A stretch of 64,000 nucleotides of DNA, taken from Bacteroides sp. GTDB lineage: Bacteria; Bacteroidota; Bacteroidia; Bacteroidales; Muribaculaceae. Positions 55,545 through 64,000 of the stretch are shown here, piece by piece. Positions within the stretch are counted from its first letter, which is position 1, and each line of letters begins with the position of its first letter. The translations under genes and the position numbers were made by a program. The stretch lies in contig JAAVDB010000010.1 in NCBI GenBank assembly GCA_014802015.1, forward strand, positions 1 through 64,000. The letters are read 5' to 3'. The notes under the pieces were generated by a model that worked only from the letters and a program-made list of their open reading frames with translations, made no database searches and was not told where the DNA came from.

Positions 55545-57797
55545 ATGCTCAATCTGATATTGGCCAATGTGCAGGCGGTAGGGGAGACTTTCAATATCGA
55601 AGGTCTTATTACAGACCTCGCTTTTATACTTATACTCGGTGCTGTTGCCACTTTGCTGTTCAAATGGCTCAAACAGCCGGTCGTGCTCGGATATATCGTG
55701 GCCGGATTTCTTGCAAGTCCGCATTTCACATATCTGCCATCTGTCACGACTGAGGCCAATATTGACTTCTGGGCGCAGATCGGTATAATAGTCCTCCTGT
55801 TCTCGTTGGGCCTTGAGTTCAGTTTCCGCAAGCTTATGAATGCCGGTGGGTCGGCTGTAGTCACGGCATTGTTTATCGTCACAGGTATGATGGGGGCCGG
55901 ATTTGCTGTAGGACATGTACTCGGATTTTCCAATATCAACAGCCTGTTTCTGGGTGGTATGCTGTCCATGTCGTCGACAACGATTATTATCAAGGCGTTT
56001 ACCGATCTTAATCTGCGGCATCGCAAGTTTGCGTCTCAGGTTTTTGCCGTGCTGATCGTCGAAGACCTGTTTGCCGTACTTATGATGGTGGTGCTGTCAT
56101 CCATAGCCATTAACAACAGTGTGGAGGGAACCGAGTTGCTGTTTAGTGTCAGTAAGCTTGTATTCTTCCTTATTATCTGGTTTGTGGTCGGTGTGTTCGT
56201 GTTGCCCTCGCTTCTCAATTCACAGCGCAGATTTCTCAACTCCGAGACACTGCTTGTCGTGTCGATGGGATTATGTCTCGGTATGGCGGTATTCTCGGTG
56301 AGCTGTGGATTCTCGCTTGCGCTTGGTGCATTCGTGATGGGATCTATTCTTGCCGGAACAAGTTTCGCCGAACGTATCGAGAAGCTGACGATGCCGATAA
56401 AAGACCTGTTCGGATCGGTATTCTTTATCTCGGTAGGTATGATGGTCAATCCATCGATCATAGCGGAGTATTGGATGCCGATACTATTGCTTTCGGTCGT
56501 AGTTATCGTCGGAATGATATTTTTCGGCACATGCGGTATGCTCTTGACCGGGCAGACGCTCAAGGTCGCGATCGAGAGTGGATTCTCGCTGACACAGATC
56601 GGAGAGTTCGCATTCATTATCGCATCGCTCGGCATGAGCCTCGGGGTACTTGACAATAATATCTATCCCATAGTCGTGGCTGTGTCGGTACTGACCACAT
56701 TTACCACACCATATTTTATAAGGATGTCGGGGCCGGTGGCTGATTATGTCGAGAAGCGTCTGCCTCATAGACTGCATTTCCTGATTGACCGATACACCGA
56801 GAGCGCGACAGCCGAACAGAGTGCAATCACCGAATTGTGGCGCAGTCTGCTCAAACGCTATCTGTGGCGTGTGGTGCTCTATTCGATCGTGTTGATCGCC
56901 ATGTGCGTGATCACGCTGAAATTTATTGTTCCGTTTGCTGTTGAGATGTTCCCCACTTTCGGCCGTCTGCTTGCCACGTTGGTGGCGCTTGTGGCGATGG
57001 CTCCATTCCTGATGGCGCTGACCTATCCTGCATCCAAAAAGACCGAACGTAACAGACTGCGTGAGTGTAATGCCAGGTTTGATGTCCCGCTGATCATTAT
57101 GACGGTTGTCCGACTGCTGATAGCGATGGTGATCCTCGTCTATCTGCTCAGTTCCATCTATTCGATGATTGTAGGCTGGACGGTAGGTGTGGCTCTGTTC
57201 CTGCTGATACTGATGACCTTCTCAAAGGATGTCAAAAGCCGGTTGTCACGTATCGAGACGCGCTTTATGGATAATCTTAACGAGCGTGAACTGCGTAAGA
57301 CAGGTGCTAAAAACTCGCTTTTGCCCAATATGCATCTCGCATATATGACTGTCGGATATGACTGTCCGTTCGTAGGTGAACAACTGAAAAATTCGGGTTT
57401 GCGTTCGCGATATGGCGTGTCGGTATCATCAATACAGCGTGGTAATACGATGATAATGGTGCCTGGAGCTGAATCAAGAATATTTCCCGGTGATATACTC
57501 GGCGTGATAGGAACCGATGAGGAGATTCAGTCTCTGATACCGATAGTCGAAGCTACGTGTGAGGGTGAGAGTCCGATAGTTGATGATGTGCGCCTCACAA
57601 GTGTTCGCTTGACCGAAGATTCACCTGTGGTCGGTAAGACTGTAGCTACTTCGCGCATTCGTGAAGATTATGAGGCGCTGTTAGTGGCTATACAGCGTGA
57701 TGACAAATATATGCAGCCTGAGGCATCAACGGTATTCAGTCCTGACGATGTGCTGTGGCTCGTAGGAGATGTTCATCGTTTGAAATCTCTTAACTAA
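55545..57797 (+). CDS. CPA2-family cation:proton antiporter with two TrkA-C domains
   Basis: The 750-residue protein has a KefB/RosB-like antiporter domain with about 12 membrane segments (residues 15-390; KQPVVLGYIVAGFLASPHF, LSMSSTTIIIKAF). Further membrane segments follow at about 440-560. Two TrkA-C/RCK-C type domains end the protein (about 590-670 and 685-750). The NAD-binding RCK-N domain usual in Kef proteins is not seen. It may exchange K+ or Na+ for H+. It lies 41 bases after mgtC and 34 before the kinase-like gene. Confidence 0.9.
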   Translation: MLNLILANVQAVGETFNIEGLITDLAFILILGAVATLLFKWLKQPVVLGYIVAGFLASPHFTYLPSVTTEANIDFWAQIGIIVLLFSLGLEFSFRKLMNAGGSAVVTALFIVTGMMGAGFAVGHVLGFSNINSLFLGGMLSMSSTTIIIKAFTDLNLRHRKFASQVFAVLIVEDLFAVLMMVVLSSIAINNSVEGTELLFSVSKLVFFLIIWFVVGVFVLPSLLNSQRRFLNSETLLVVSMGLCLGMAVFSVSCGFSLALGAFVMGSILAGTSFAERIEKLTMPIKDLFGSVFFISVGMMVNPSIIAEYWMPILLLSVVVIVGMIFFGTCGMLLTGQTLKVAIESGFSLTQIGEFAFIIASLGMSLGVLDNNIYPIVVAVSVLTTFTTPYFIRMSGPVADYVEKRLPHRLHFLIDRYTESATAEQSAITELWRSLLKRYLWRVVLYSIVLIAMCVITLKFIVPFAVEMFPTFGRLLATLVALVAMAPFLMALTYPASKKTERNRLRECNARFDVPLIIMTVVRLLIAMVILVYLLSSIYSMIVGWTVGVALFLLILMTFSKDVKSRLSRIETRFMDNLNERELRKTGAKNSLLPNMHLAYMTVGYDCPFVGEQLKNSGLRSRYGVSVSSIQRGNTMIMVPGAESRIFPGDILGVIGTDEEIQSLIPIVEATCEGESPIVDDVRLTSVRLTEDSPVVGKTVATSRIREDYEALLVAIQRDDKYMQPEASTVFSPDDVLWLVGDVHRLKSLN

Positions 57798-57831
57798 CAA
57801 CAAAATATCTTATTACAAACTCTTTCCCGCC

Positions 57832-58902
57832 ATGATGTTTGAAAAATCACTTGCGCCAGGCACAATAATCAAGAGCGAAAAGAATACTTATCGTATTGTC
57901 AAAACCCTTCATGGCAACGGGCAGGGCTTTTTATATAAGGTAACAGCCACAGTAGGCGTAGGATCGAGAGTCCGTCAGGTGGATATGGTTATGAAGGAGC
58001 ACATGATGGTGAGATGCTCCGACCGTGCCGATGATGGTGTCACTGTAGTGACTGAGGAGGATATCGCTCCGACAGTAAACAGTTGTCTACAGGCGTATAT
58101 CAATGCGTGCCGGGAGCGTGCAAAGGTGACTGAAAACTGCACATGGCTGATAGATGTGATAGATATTTTTTCGGCTAATAACACATTCTATTATGTCGCC
58201 GAATATCTTGACGGACCGAATCTGTATGAGTACGTGACCTCGAAAGGCGGACGCATGACTTATGAACAGTGTCGAGAAGTGCTGTCTCCGATATTTGCAG
58301 CCACACACGTCCTGCATACAAACCGTATATTGCATACGGATATTAACCCGAAGCATATCAAGTTTGTAAAGTCAGGCAACGGGATTACGCCCGTGCTGTT
58401 CAGCCTGTACGATACTATACATTTCGGCGAAAAGGGTGTTGAGTCATGGGCTCTTCCGGTAATGGCTTGTACCGAGGGGTATGCTCCTCCCGAGCAATAT
58501 TCTTCGATTGATCATTTCTATCCGCAGGTGGACGTTTATGCGCTTGCCGCCACGCTTGTATATGCCCTGTCGGGAACGGAACTGCCGGACTCGCGTACGC
58601 TTACATCCGATATGGTGCGTGAGATATTGCCGTCCACGCTTCCTGAAACACTGGTCAAGGCAATAATTAATGCTCTTAATCCGGATATAACCCAACGCAC
58701 ATCATCAGTAACTAATTTTCGTGAGGAACTGAGAGAATTTAGTATCCAGCACTATAAAGATTCTCGTCTTAAGATTCATGAACTCTCTGCCCAGGAGGAG
58801 ACTGAGTCAGAAAGTTTCGCTGAGATATTGAAAAAGAATTGGTGGAAGGTGGCGCTCGGTGCCGTGGCGCTTGGATCCATTATCTCTGTTATCGTATCTT
58901 AG
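57832..58902 (+). CDS. Degenerate Ser/Thr protein kinase-like membrane protein
   Basis: The 356-residue protein has a kinase fold with the VAIK-type Lys55 (VDMVMKEHM), the hinge VAEYLDGPNLYEYV and a GYAPPEQYSS loop (216-225), and it ends in one membrane segment (about 340-355). The catalytic loop reads LHTDINPKHI: Asp170 is kept but the Mg-binding Asn is His175 and the Lys is Asn172. The DFG motif is replaced by LYD around 192-194. It may be a pseudokinase or bind another ligand. The cytoplasmic kinase domain is anchored by its C-terminus. A second ATG at 57835 could also be the start. Confidence 0.83.
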   Translation: MMFEKSLAPGTIIKSEKNTYRIVKTLHGNGQGFLYKVTATVGVGSRVRQVDMVMKEHMMVRCSDRADDGVTVVTEEDIAPTVNSCLQAYINACRERAKVTENCTWLIDVIDIFSANNTFYYVAEYLDGPNLYEYVTSKGGRMTYEQCREVLSPIFAATHVLHTNRILHTDINPKHIKFVKSGNGITPVLFSLYDTIHFGEKGVESWALPVMACTEGYAPPEQYSSIDHFYPQVDVYALAATLVYALSGTELPDSRTLTSDMVREILPSTLPETLVKAIINALNPDITQRTSSVTNFREELREFSIQHYKDSRLKIHELSAQEETESESFAEILKKNWWKVALGAVALGSIISVIVS

Positions 58903-58982
58903 AGGATTGACCGTCCTGCATTTAACATTCATTATCGAACCGGCTCTAAAAAAAGCTCAAAAAGCTACATAATTGCGCGATT

Positions 58983-59015
58983 TTTGGGCGGAGTCAAAGA
59001 TTTTTCGTAAGTTTG
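58983..59015 (+). promoter_or_regulatory. Promoter of glgB
   Basis: TTTG (58983-58986), 21 bases and TAAGTTTG (59008-59015) match the consensus. Since transcription would begin near 59021, the start codon of glgB must be downstream of that. Confidence 0.65.
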
Positions 59016-59056
59016 CGTGTTACTGTAATAGTGGCATATTCCGGACCGGCCCGGTG

Positions 59057-61102
59057 ATGACACAGATTACAGATTATAATCATCAGCTTATGAAGAAAAA
59101 AACTCTCAACATCCTCAAGAACGATCCTTGGCTTGAACCATACGCCCCCGCTATAATAGGGCGACATAAAGAAGCACTTGAAAAAGAGCAGGAGTTGTGT
59201 GGCCCTGACGGTAAACTTGAGACGTTTGCCAATGCTCACAACTATTTCGGTCTGCATCGCACGGACGACGGCTGGGTATTTCGCGAGTGGGCGCCTAACG
59301 CCACTTCGATAACGCTTATAGGAGATTTCTCGAAATGGAAAGAGATGAAGAAATATTCTCTCAAGCGCAAAAAAAATGGCGTATGGGAGATTAAACTCAA
59401 ACCCGATGCGATCCACCACGGAGACCTGTACAAGATGATCGTGACATGGGACGGTGGAAGCGGTGAACGCATCCCCGCTTATGCCACACGTGTCGTACAG
59501 GACGAGAATACGCATGTGTTCTCTGCTCAGGTATGGGCACCGGAGCCTTACAAGTGGAAGGTGAAACGTTTCCGTCCCGATACACGTCCTCTGCTGATAT
59601 ATGAGTGCCATATAGGTATGGCTCAGGAAAAGGAGGGGATAGGTACGTACACCGAGTTTCGTGACCTCGTACTCCCGCGTATTGCTGCCGACGGCTATAA
59701 TGCCATACAGATCATGGCGATACAGGAACATCCCTATTACGGATCATTCGGATATCATGTGTCGAGTTTCTATGCTCCGTCCAGTCGTTTCGGAACGGCC
59801 GAGGAGCTGAAGAGTCTCATTGACCGGGCGCACGAACTCGGCATTGCCGTAATCATGGATATAGTTCACAGCCATGCTGTCAAAAATGAAGTCGAAGGGC
59901 TCGGCCGACTTGACGGTTCGTACAATCAGTATTTTTATGGCGACGGTCGTCGCGAGCATCCGGCATGGGATTCGCTCTGCTTTGACTACGGTAAGGATGA
60001 TGTGATTAATTTCCTTCTGTCCAATTGTAAATATTGGCTTCAGGAATTTCATTTCGATGGATTTCGGTTTGACGGCGTGACCTCGATGCTGTATTTCAAT
60101 CATGGTCTTGGTCAGGCCTTTGGATCGTATGAAGATTACTATAACGGTGGTCAGGATACGAATGCCATAACATATCTCACCCTTGCCAACAAACTGATTC
60201 ACGAAATCAATCCGGCGGCCATAACCATCGCCGAGGAGATGAGCGGTATGCCCGGATTGGCAGTGCCTGTCAAGGATGGCGGCATGGGATTTGACTATCG
60301 TATGGCTATGGGTATTCCGGATTACTGGATCAAGATACTCAAGGAACGTAAGGATGAGGACTGGAAACCGACCTCTATATTCTGGGAACTTACCAACCGT
60401 AGGGCAGATGAGAAGACCATCTCGTACGTAGAGAGTCACGATCAGGCCCTTGTCGGTGACAAGACCGTAATATTCCGATTGATAGATAAGGAAATGTACT
60501 GGCACATGATGCGCGATGACGACAATATGGTCGTGGCGCGCGGCATGGCTCTACATAAGATGATAAGACTTGTCACGGCATCGACCATCAATGGCGGTTA
60601 TCTTAACTTCATGGGTAATGAATTCGGGCATCCCGAGTGGATTGACTTCCCGCGCGAAGGTAACGGCTGGAGCTATAAGTATGCCCGCCGTCAGTGGGAT
60701 CTCGTTGATCGTAAGGAACTCAAATACACTCTGCTCAATGCCTTTGATAATGATATGATTCATACCATATCAGGTGTGTATAACTTCCAGTCACTCCCGG
60801 TTGTAAAACTGTGGGAGAAGGATGATGATCAGGTGCTGGCATTAATGCGTGGCGATCTGGCGTTTGTGTTCAACTTCAGCCCGGTCAAATCTTACACCGA
60901 TTATGGTATACTCGCTCCTGCCGGAGAGTATGAGGTGGTACTTTCCACCGACTCGCCCAAATATGGCGGCTATGGAAATATCGACGAGAGTGTACATCAT
61001 CTGACTCTGCACGATGAGCTCTTCGCCCCGACAGGCCGTGAGTGGCTGAAACTGTATATGCCTCCGCGTTCGGCTCAGGTCCTGAGACTGATTCGTAAAT
61101 AA
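59057..61102 (+). CDS. glgB: 1,4-α-glucan branching enzyme (eukaryote-like GH13_8 type)
   Basis: With the ATG at 59057 the protein has 681 residues. A frame from a TTG at 58973 is rejected because the promoter lies inside it; an ATG at 59090 is also possible. It has the N-terminal CBM48 domain (VFREWAPNATSITLIGDFS) and the GH13 catalytic barrel with AVIMDIVHSHAVKN, FDGFRFDGVTSM (nucleophile Asp), TIAEEMSG (acid/base Glu) and VESHDQAL. A C-terminal β-domain follows. It creates α-1,6 branches in glycogen. The sequence resembles the plant/animal GBE1 type, known in Bacteroidales. Confidence 0.95.
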   Translation: MTQITDYNHQLMKKKTLNILKNDPWLEPYAPAIIGRHKEALEKEQELCGPDGKLETFANAHNYFGLHRTDDGWVFREWAPNATSITLIGDFSKWKEMKKYSLKRKKNGVWEIKLKPDAIHHGDLYKMIVTWDGGSGERIPAYATRVVQDENTHVFSAQVWAPEPYKWKVKRFRPDTRPLLIYECHIGMAQEKEGIGTYTEFRDLVLPRIAADGYNAIQIMAIQEHPYYGSFGYHVSSFYAPSSRFGTAEELKSLIDRAHELGIAVIMDIVHSHAVKNEVEGLGRLDGSYNQYFYGDGRREHPAWDSLCFDYGKDDVINFLLSNCKYWLQEFHFDGFRFDGVTSMLYFNHGLGQAFGSYEDYYNGGQDTNAITYLTLANKLIHEINPAAITIAEEMSGMPGLAVPVKDGGMGFDYRMAMGIPDYWIKILKERKDEDWKPTSIFWELTNRRADEKTISYVESHDQALVGDKTVIFRLIDKEMYWHMMRDDDNMVVARGMALHKMIRLVTASTINGGYLNFMGNEFGHPEWIDFPREGNGWSYKYARRQWDLVDRKELKYTLLNAFDNDMIHTISGVYNFQSLPVVKLWEKDDDQVLALMRGDLAFVFNFSPVKSYTDYGILAPAGEYEVVLSTDSPKYGGYGNIDESVHHLTLHDELFAPTGREWLKLYMPPRSAQVLRLIRK

Positions 61103-61116
61103 TATATTCGTATTAC

Positions 61117-62241
61117 ATGTTGAAAATGATGTCGAAATTATCCGTTATGCTCTCGGGCATCGTGCTCACGCTGAGTGCGTGTGCCATGGAGACTGCGCCT
61201 AATTATACTATTACCGCCATGCTCGGCAATCAGTATGATAATAATATGGCTTATCTGTTTGACTGCGACACCGATGAGAAGGTTGATTCGGTGATTGTCT
61301 CCGACGGCGTTGCTAAATTTGAGGGTCATGTCGGCACTCCGAGGATGACGCGTGTAATAATAGGGGAGACCCGTGGCTCAGTCGTGGTTATGGAGCAGGG
61401 TGAGATAAATATCTCAGCCGACGGCATGCCATCAGGGACTCCGCTTAACGACAAATATGTAGCAGTAGTAAAACGACTGTCTGAAATCGTGGATGAGTCA
61501 CGCTCTCTCAACAGGAATGATTCGGTGCAGGAAGCGAGATACCGCGAGCTATTGACCGAATATGATGCTTTGCCCTCTAAAGCATACGAGGAGAATAGGG
61601 ATAACGTAGTCGGCAGATACATGTATGTGCTGAGTGCGATAGACAAGCCGTTGAGTCAGATTACAGCTGACATGTCAGCCAATCCGATACTTGCATCATC
61701 GGCCGCGCTGAAGTCGATATGTAATAATAAGCGTATCCAGATCGAGACCGGAGAGGGTAAGCGTTACAAGGATTTCACGGTGGAATACGACGGCAAAACC
61801 GAGACATTCAGTTCGTATATCAAACCGGGACATTATACTCTCGTCGACTTCTGGGCCAGCTGGTGCGGGCCGTGCGTGCGTCAGCTCAAGGTTATAAAAG
61901 AACTGTATGCCAAGTATAAGGACAAAGGGCTTGATGTGGTCGGTGTAGCTGTGTGGGATAAGCCGGAAGATACATTTGAGGCTATTAAGAAGCATGACCT
62001 CCAGTGGCCATGTATTGTCAACGCCCAGACCATACCTACTGACCTGTACGGCATCGAGGGTATTCCATGCATACTTCTTATCAATCCTGATGGCATCATC
62101 GTGTCACGCGGCAAGCAGGGCAGTAACCTTGTTAACGATGTAGATGAGGCGATGGCGGCATTTGAGTCTGTAAAATCGGAGGCGGCTCAGACAAATCCTT
62201 CCATTACAGCACAACCTGCCGATACTATTGCTGCATTCTGA
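61117..62241 (+). CDS. Thioredoxin-like lipoprotein (DUF4369/AhpC-TSA)
   Basis: The 374-residue protein begins with a lipoprotein signal (IVLTLSAC, Cys22). An N-terminal domain of the DUF4369 type (about 30-140), a helical linker and a thioredoxin domain (about 230-350) with the CxxC site WCGPC (249-253) follow. GIEGIPCILLINPDG is the cis-Pro region. It is probably a periplasmic or surface thiol-disulfide reductase similar to ResA. It lies 14 bases after glgB. Confidence 0.9.
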   Translation: MLKMMSKLSVMLSGIVLTLSACAMETAPNYTITAMLGNQYDNNMAYLFDCDTDEKVDSVIVSDGVAKFEGHVGTPRMTRVIIGETRGSVVVMEQGEINISADGMPSGTPLNDKYVAVVKRLSEIVDESRSLNRNDSVQEARYRELLTEYDALPSKAYEENRDNVVGRYMYVLSAIDKPLSQITADMSANPILASSAALKSICNNKRIQIETGEGKRYKDFTVEYDGKTETFSSYIKPGHYTLVDFWASWCGPCVRQLKVIKELYAKYKDKGLDVVGVAVWDKPEDTFEAIKKHDLQWPCIVNAQTIPTDLYGIEGIPCILLINPDGIIVSRGKQGSNLVNDVDEAMAAFESVKSEAAQTNPSITAQPADTIAAF

Positions 62242-62247
62242 TGAGTT

Positions 62248-63033
62248 ATGGAAAATTATATGACTGACAGAGACCTCAGGAATCTTCTTGACACCGAGGC
62301 TGCGAGGATTAATTCTCCGGCATTCATTGATGATGATCCTGTGCAGTTCCCACGACGATTCGAGGATTTGCGTGACATCGAGATCACATCATTGCTTACG
62401 TCGTCAATCGCATGGGGCAACCGCAAGATGATATGTCGTGACTGTGACCGCATGCTTGGACTCATGGACAATGATCCTTACAATTATCTGATGGATGAGG
62501 GTTACGAGGACCTTGATGATGACGGCAATATTCACAGGACCTTCTTCAACCGCCACTTCAAATACTTTATGCGCGGACTCCACCGTGTGTATGAGCGTTA
62601 CGGGTCGCTACAGGATTTTGCACGAGGCGAGAGAATTGCTGAGTCAGACCTGCCGTCGTGGCAGCTTGTGGCGGGACTTAACCGTGAACTTGCTGCAGCT
62701 AACGGATCGGCTGCAGATCCGTCCGTGGCATCACGGTGTCTGCCTCAGAATCTTAACACCACAGCGCTGAAACGTGTCAATATGGCTCTGCGCTGGTTGG
62801 TGCGCGATGATGGTATCGTGGATATGGGTGTATGGGATGTGATCAAGCCGTCACAACTGTTCATCCCGCTTGATGTGCATGTCGGAGATGTGTCACGTGA
62901 ACTCGGTCTCCTTACCCGTAAGAGTGATGATAAGCGTGCCGTACTCGAACTTACTGAAAACCTGCGCCGTTATAACCCATCGGATCCGGTGCTGTATGAC
63001 TATGCCCTGTTCGGTATAGGAATGAATATCTGA
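62248..63033 (+). CDS. TIGR02757 family protein (DUF2400)
   Basis: The 261-residue protein matches the TIGR02757/DUF2400 family of Bacteroidota (DPVQFPRRFEDLRDIEITSL, SIAWGNRKMICRDCDRML, GVWDVIKPSQLFIPLDVHVG, RKSDDKRAVLELTENLRRYN). The C-terminal half resembles helix-hairpin-helix DNA glycosylases, but the function is unknown. It starts 6 bases after the thioredoxin gene and ends 7 bases before the convergent transpeptidase gene. A small palindrome, GAACCGGTTC, is in between. Confidence 0.9.
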   Translation: MENYMTDRDLRNLLDTEAARINSPAFIDDDPVQFPRRFEDLRDIEITSLLTSSIAWGNRKMICRDCDRMLGLMDNDPYNYLMDEGYEDLDDDGNIHRTFFNRHFKYFMRGLHRVYERYGSLQDFARGERIAESDLPSWQLVAGLNRELAAANGSAADPSVASRCLPQNLNTTALKRVNMALRWLVRDDGIVDMGVWDVIKPSQLFIPLDVHVGDVSRELGLLTRKSDDKRAVLELTENLRRYNPSDPVLYDYALFGIGMNI

Positions 63034-63040
63034 ACCGGTT

Positions 63041-63691
63041 CTAATTTTTAGCATCTTCATCCGTAAAGTCAGGGAGCACGGTGACACGTGTATCCTTGTC
63101 AACCATCTGTCTGACTCTTGAGATGTCCTCGTTGTGCATTCGCATACATCCGTGACTTCTGCGACCGGGCACAGAGTAGGGTGAGTTGGTGCCGTGAATG
63201 CCGATGCCGTAGAATGGGGGAGTCCACAAGGCGATGAAAAACGGACCGTAGCACTTGTCCTGAGTGTCCTTGTAAGTCCAGTCGGTAGAATTGTATATAC
63301 CGTAGACCTTGAATGTGCCTTCAGGTGTGCGCCAATCATCTTTGCCGGACTTCTGTCCGCGTTCGCGTGACGCGCACACACGATAGCGTGACAGCGTGTC
63401 ACCGAATACATTCATTATATATAGTCGAGTGTGCGGTTTGTCCACGACTATTTTCTTGGCAATCCTCATGCGTCCCGGTGCGGACGAGAACGGTGAGTCA
63501 ATCTCATCCCACCGTTCGGGGTCGGGAAGGTCAGGCGGGAGGGTGCGTGTGTATGCGACTATCATATCCGTGACAGCCGGCGACAACTGAAAGTCATCGT
63601 CAGCCGCAGGTGTCTGTGCGGATGATGACGGCTCTCCGGCGAGCATTGCCGCTGAAAAAGCGAGGCTCAGGATAGTGATAATCGGTTTCAT
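63041..63691 (-). CDS. L,D-transpeptidase (YkuD domain)
   Basis: The 216-residue exported protein has a signal peptide (residues 1-19 or so) and a YkuD domain from about 80. The catalytic motif is HG (166-167) followed by SHGCMR (179-184), Cys182 being the nucleophile. It would form 3-3 cross-links or attach partners to peptidoglycan. DWRTPEGTFKVY is also typical. Its promoter box ends 4 bases before the ATG, which implies a leaderless mRNA. Confidence 0.92.
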   Translation of the reverse strand: MKPIITILSLAFSAAMLAGEPSSSAQTPAADDDFQLSPAVTDMIVAYTRTLPPDLPDPERWDEIDSPFSSAPGRMRIAKKIVVDKPHTRLYIMNVFGDTLSRYRVCASRERGQKSGKDDWRTPEGTFKVYGIYNSTDWTYKDTQDKCYGPFFIALWTPPFYGIGIHGTNSPYSVPGRRSHGCMRMHNEDISRVRQMVDKDTRVTVLPDFTDEDAKN

Positions 63692-63695
63692 AGTG

Positions 63696-63703
63696 CAAAA
63701 CTA
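63696..63703 (-). promoter_or_regulatory. -7 box directly before the L,D-transpeptidase gene
   Basis: TAGTTTTG on the minus strand is followed by only four bases and then the ATG. If used, transcription would start at or next to the start codon. Confidence 0.5.
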
Positions 63704-63743
63704 CAAAATTTTTATACAGAATTTGCCATAACCATACGTGTAA

Positions 63744-64000
<257 letters not shown>

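Noticed and set aside
56036-56656. 206-codon open frame opposite the antiporter gene
   Set aside because: Antisense shadow of a clear membrane transporter; Ser/Thr/Ile-rich pattern is typical for the reverse of hydrophobic codons.
58973-59056. Extended N-terminus of GlgB from a TTG
   Set aside because: The best promoter (58983-59015) lies inside it and the added residues do not resemble GlgB.
59744-60505. 253-codon frame opposite glgB, and 245 codons at 58994-59731
   Set aside because: Both lie antisense to the catalytic part of glgB, whose motifs are intact.

Overview
The window looks like a chromosome segment of a Bacteroidales gut bacterium, most likely a Muribaculaceae-like lineage (the order is well supported, the family is a guess). 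The grounds are Bacteroidota-type promoters (TAnnTTTG -7 boxes, several with a TTG/TTTG element about 20 bases upstream), the lipoprotein TamL with TamB, UpxY-type antiterminators, DUF3098, DUF4827 and TIGR02757 proteins, meso-diaminopimelate dehydrogenase, and few clear Shine-Dalgarno sequences. Genes are densely packed. I saw no rRNA, tRNA, CRISPR array, insertion sequence or recombinase gene.

Layout. 1-4.2 kb: a partial lptD on the minus strand, divergent from an Lrp regulator - mtaB - glycosyltransferase operon. 4.3-16 kb, all minus strand: tamB-tamL (outer-membrane assembly), a small winged-helix protein, cdsA, ddh, and pta-ackA. 16.3-23.4 kb, plus strand: ftsX, DUF3098, uppP, truB, queA, a YigZ-family gene, rsfS and ftsH. 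23.6-45.1 kb: a surface-polysaccharide region of two divergent operons. 45.2-53.7 kb, minus strand: glmM, DUF4827, a DHH phosphoesterase, a hybrid TPR/histidine-kinase protein, a HAD phosphatase and a second TamL-like protein. 53.8-64 kb, mostly plus strand: a coiled-coil membrane protein, MgtC, a CPA2 antiporter, a degenerate protein kinase, glgB, a thioredoxin lipoprotein and TIGR02757, then an L,D-transpeptidase on the minus strand and the start of guaB.

The notable system is the polysaccharide region. A minus-strand operon of 8 genes (31853 down to 23619) and a plus-strand operon of 13 genes (32259 up to 45137) face away from one 405-base intergenic region. Two perfect 19-bp inverted repeats (31877-31895 and 32085-32103) enclose 189 bp. 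That segment holds one clear promoter, which now points to the plus operon. Inversion would point it at the minus operon. This is the layout of a two-way DNA-inversion switch that expresses one of two glycans. Each operon starts with its own UpxY/NusG-like antiterminator followed by a flippase, and each has an EpsG-like polymerase, glycosyltransferases, a TupA-like ATP-grasp protein and a terminal GT2 gene. Neither has a priming glycosyl-phosphate transferase, nucleotide-sugar genes, upxZ or an invertase. The plus operon also carries a G9 tract inside an acyltransferase gene. A one-base gain there makes an immediate stop and a one-base loss makes a stop a few codons later, so a second, slippage-based layer of phase variation is plausible.
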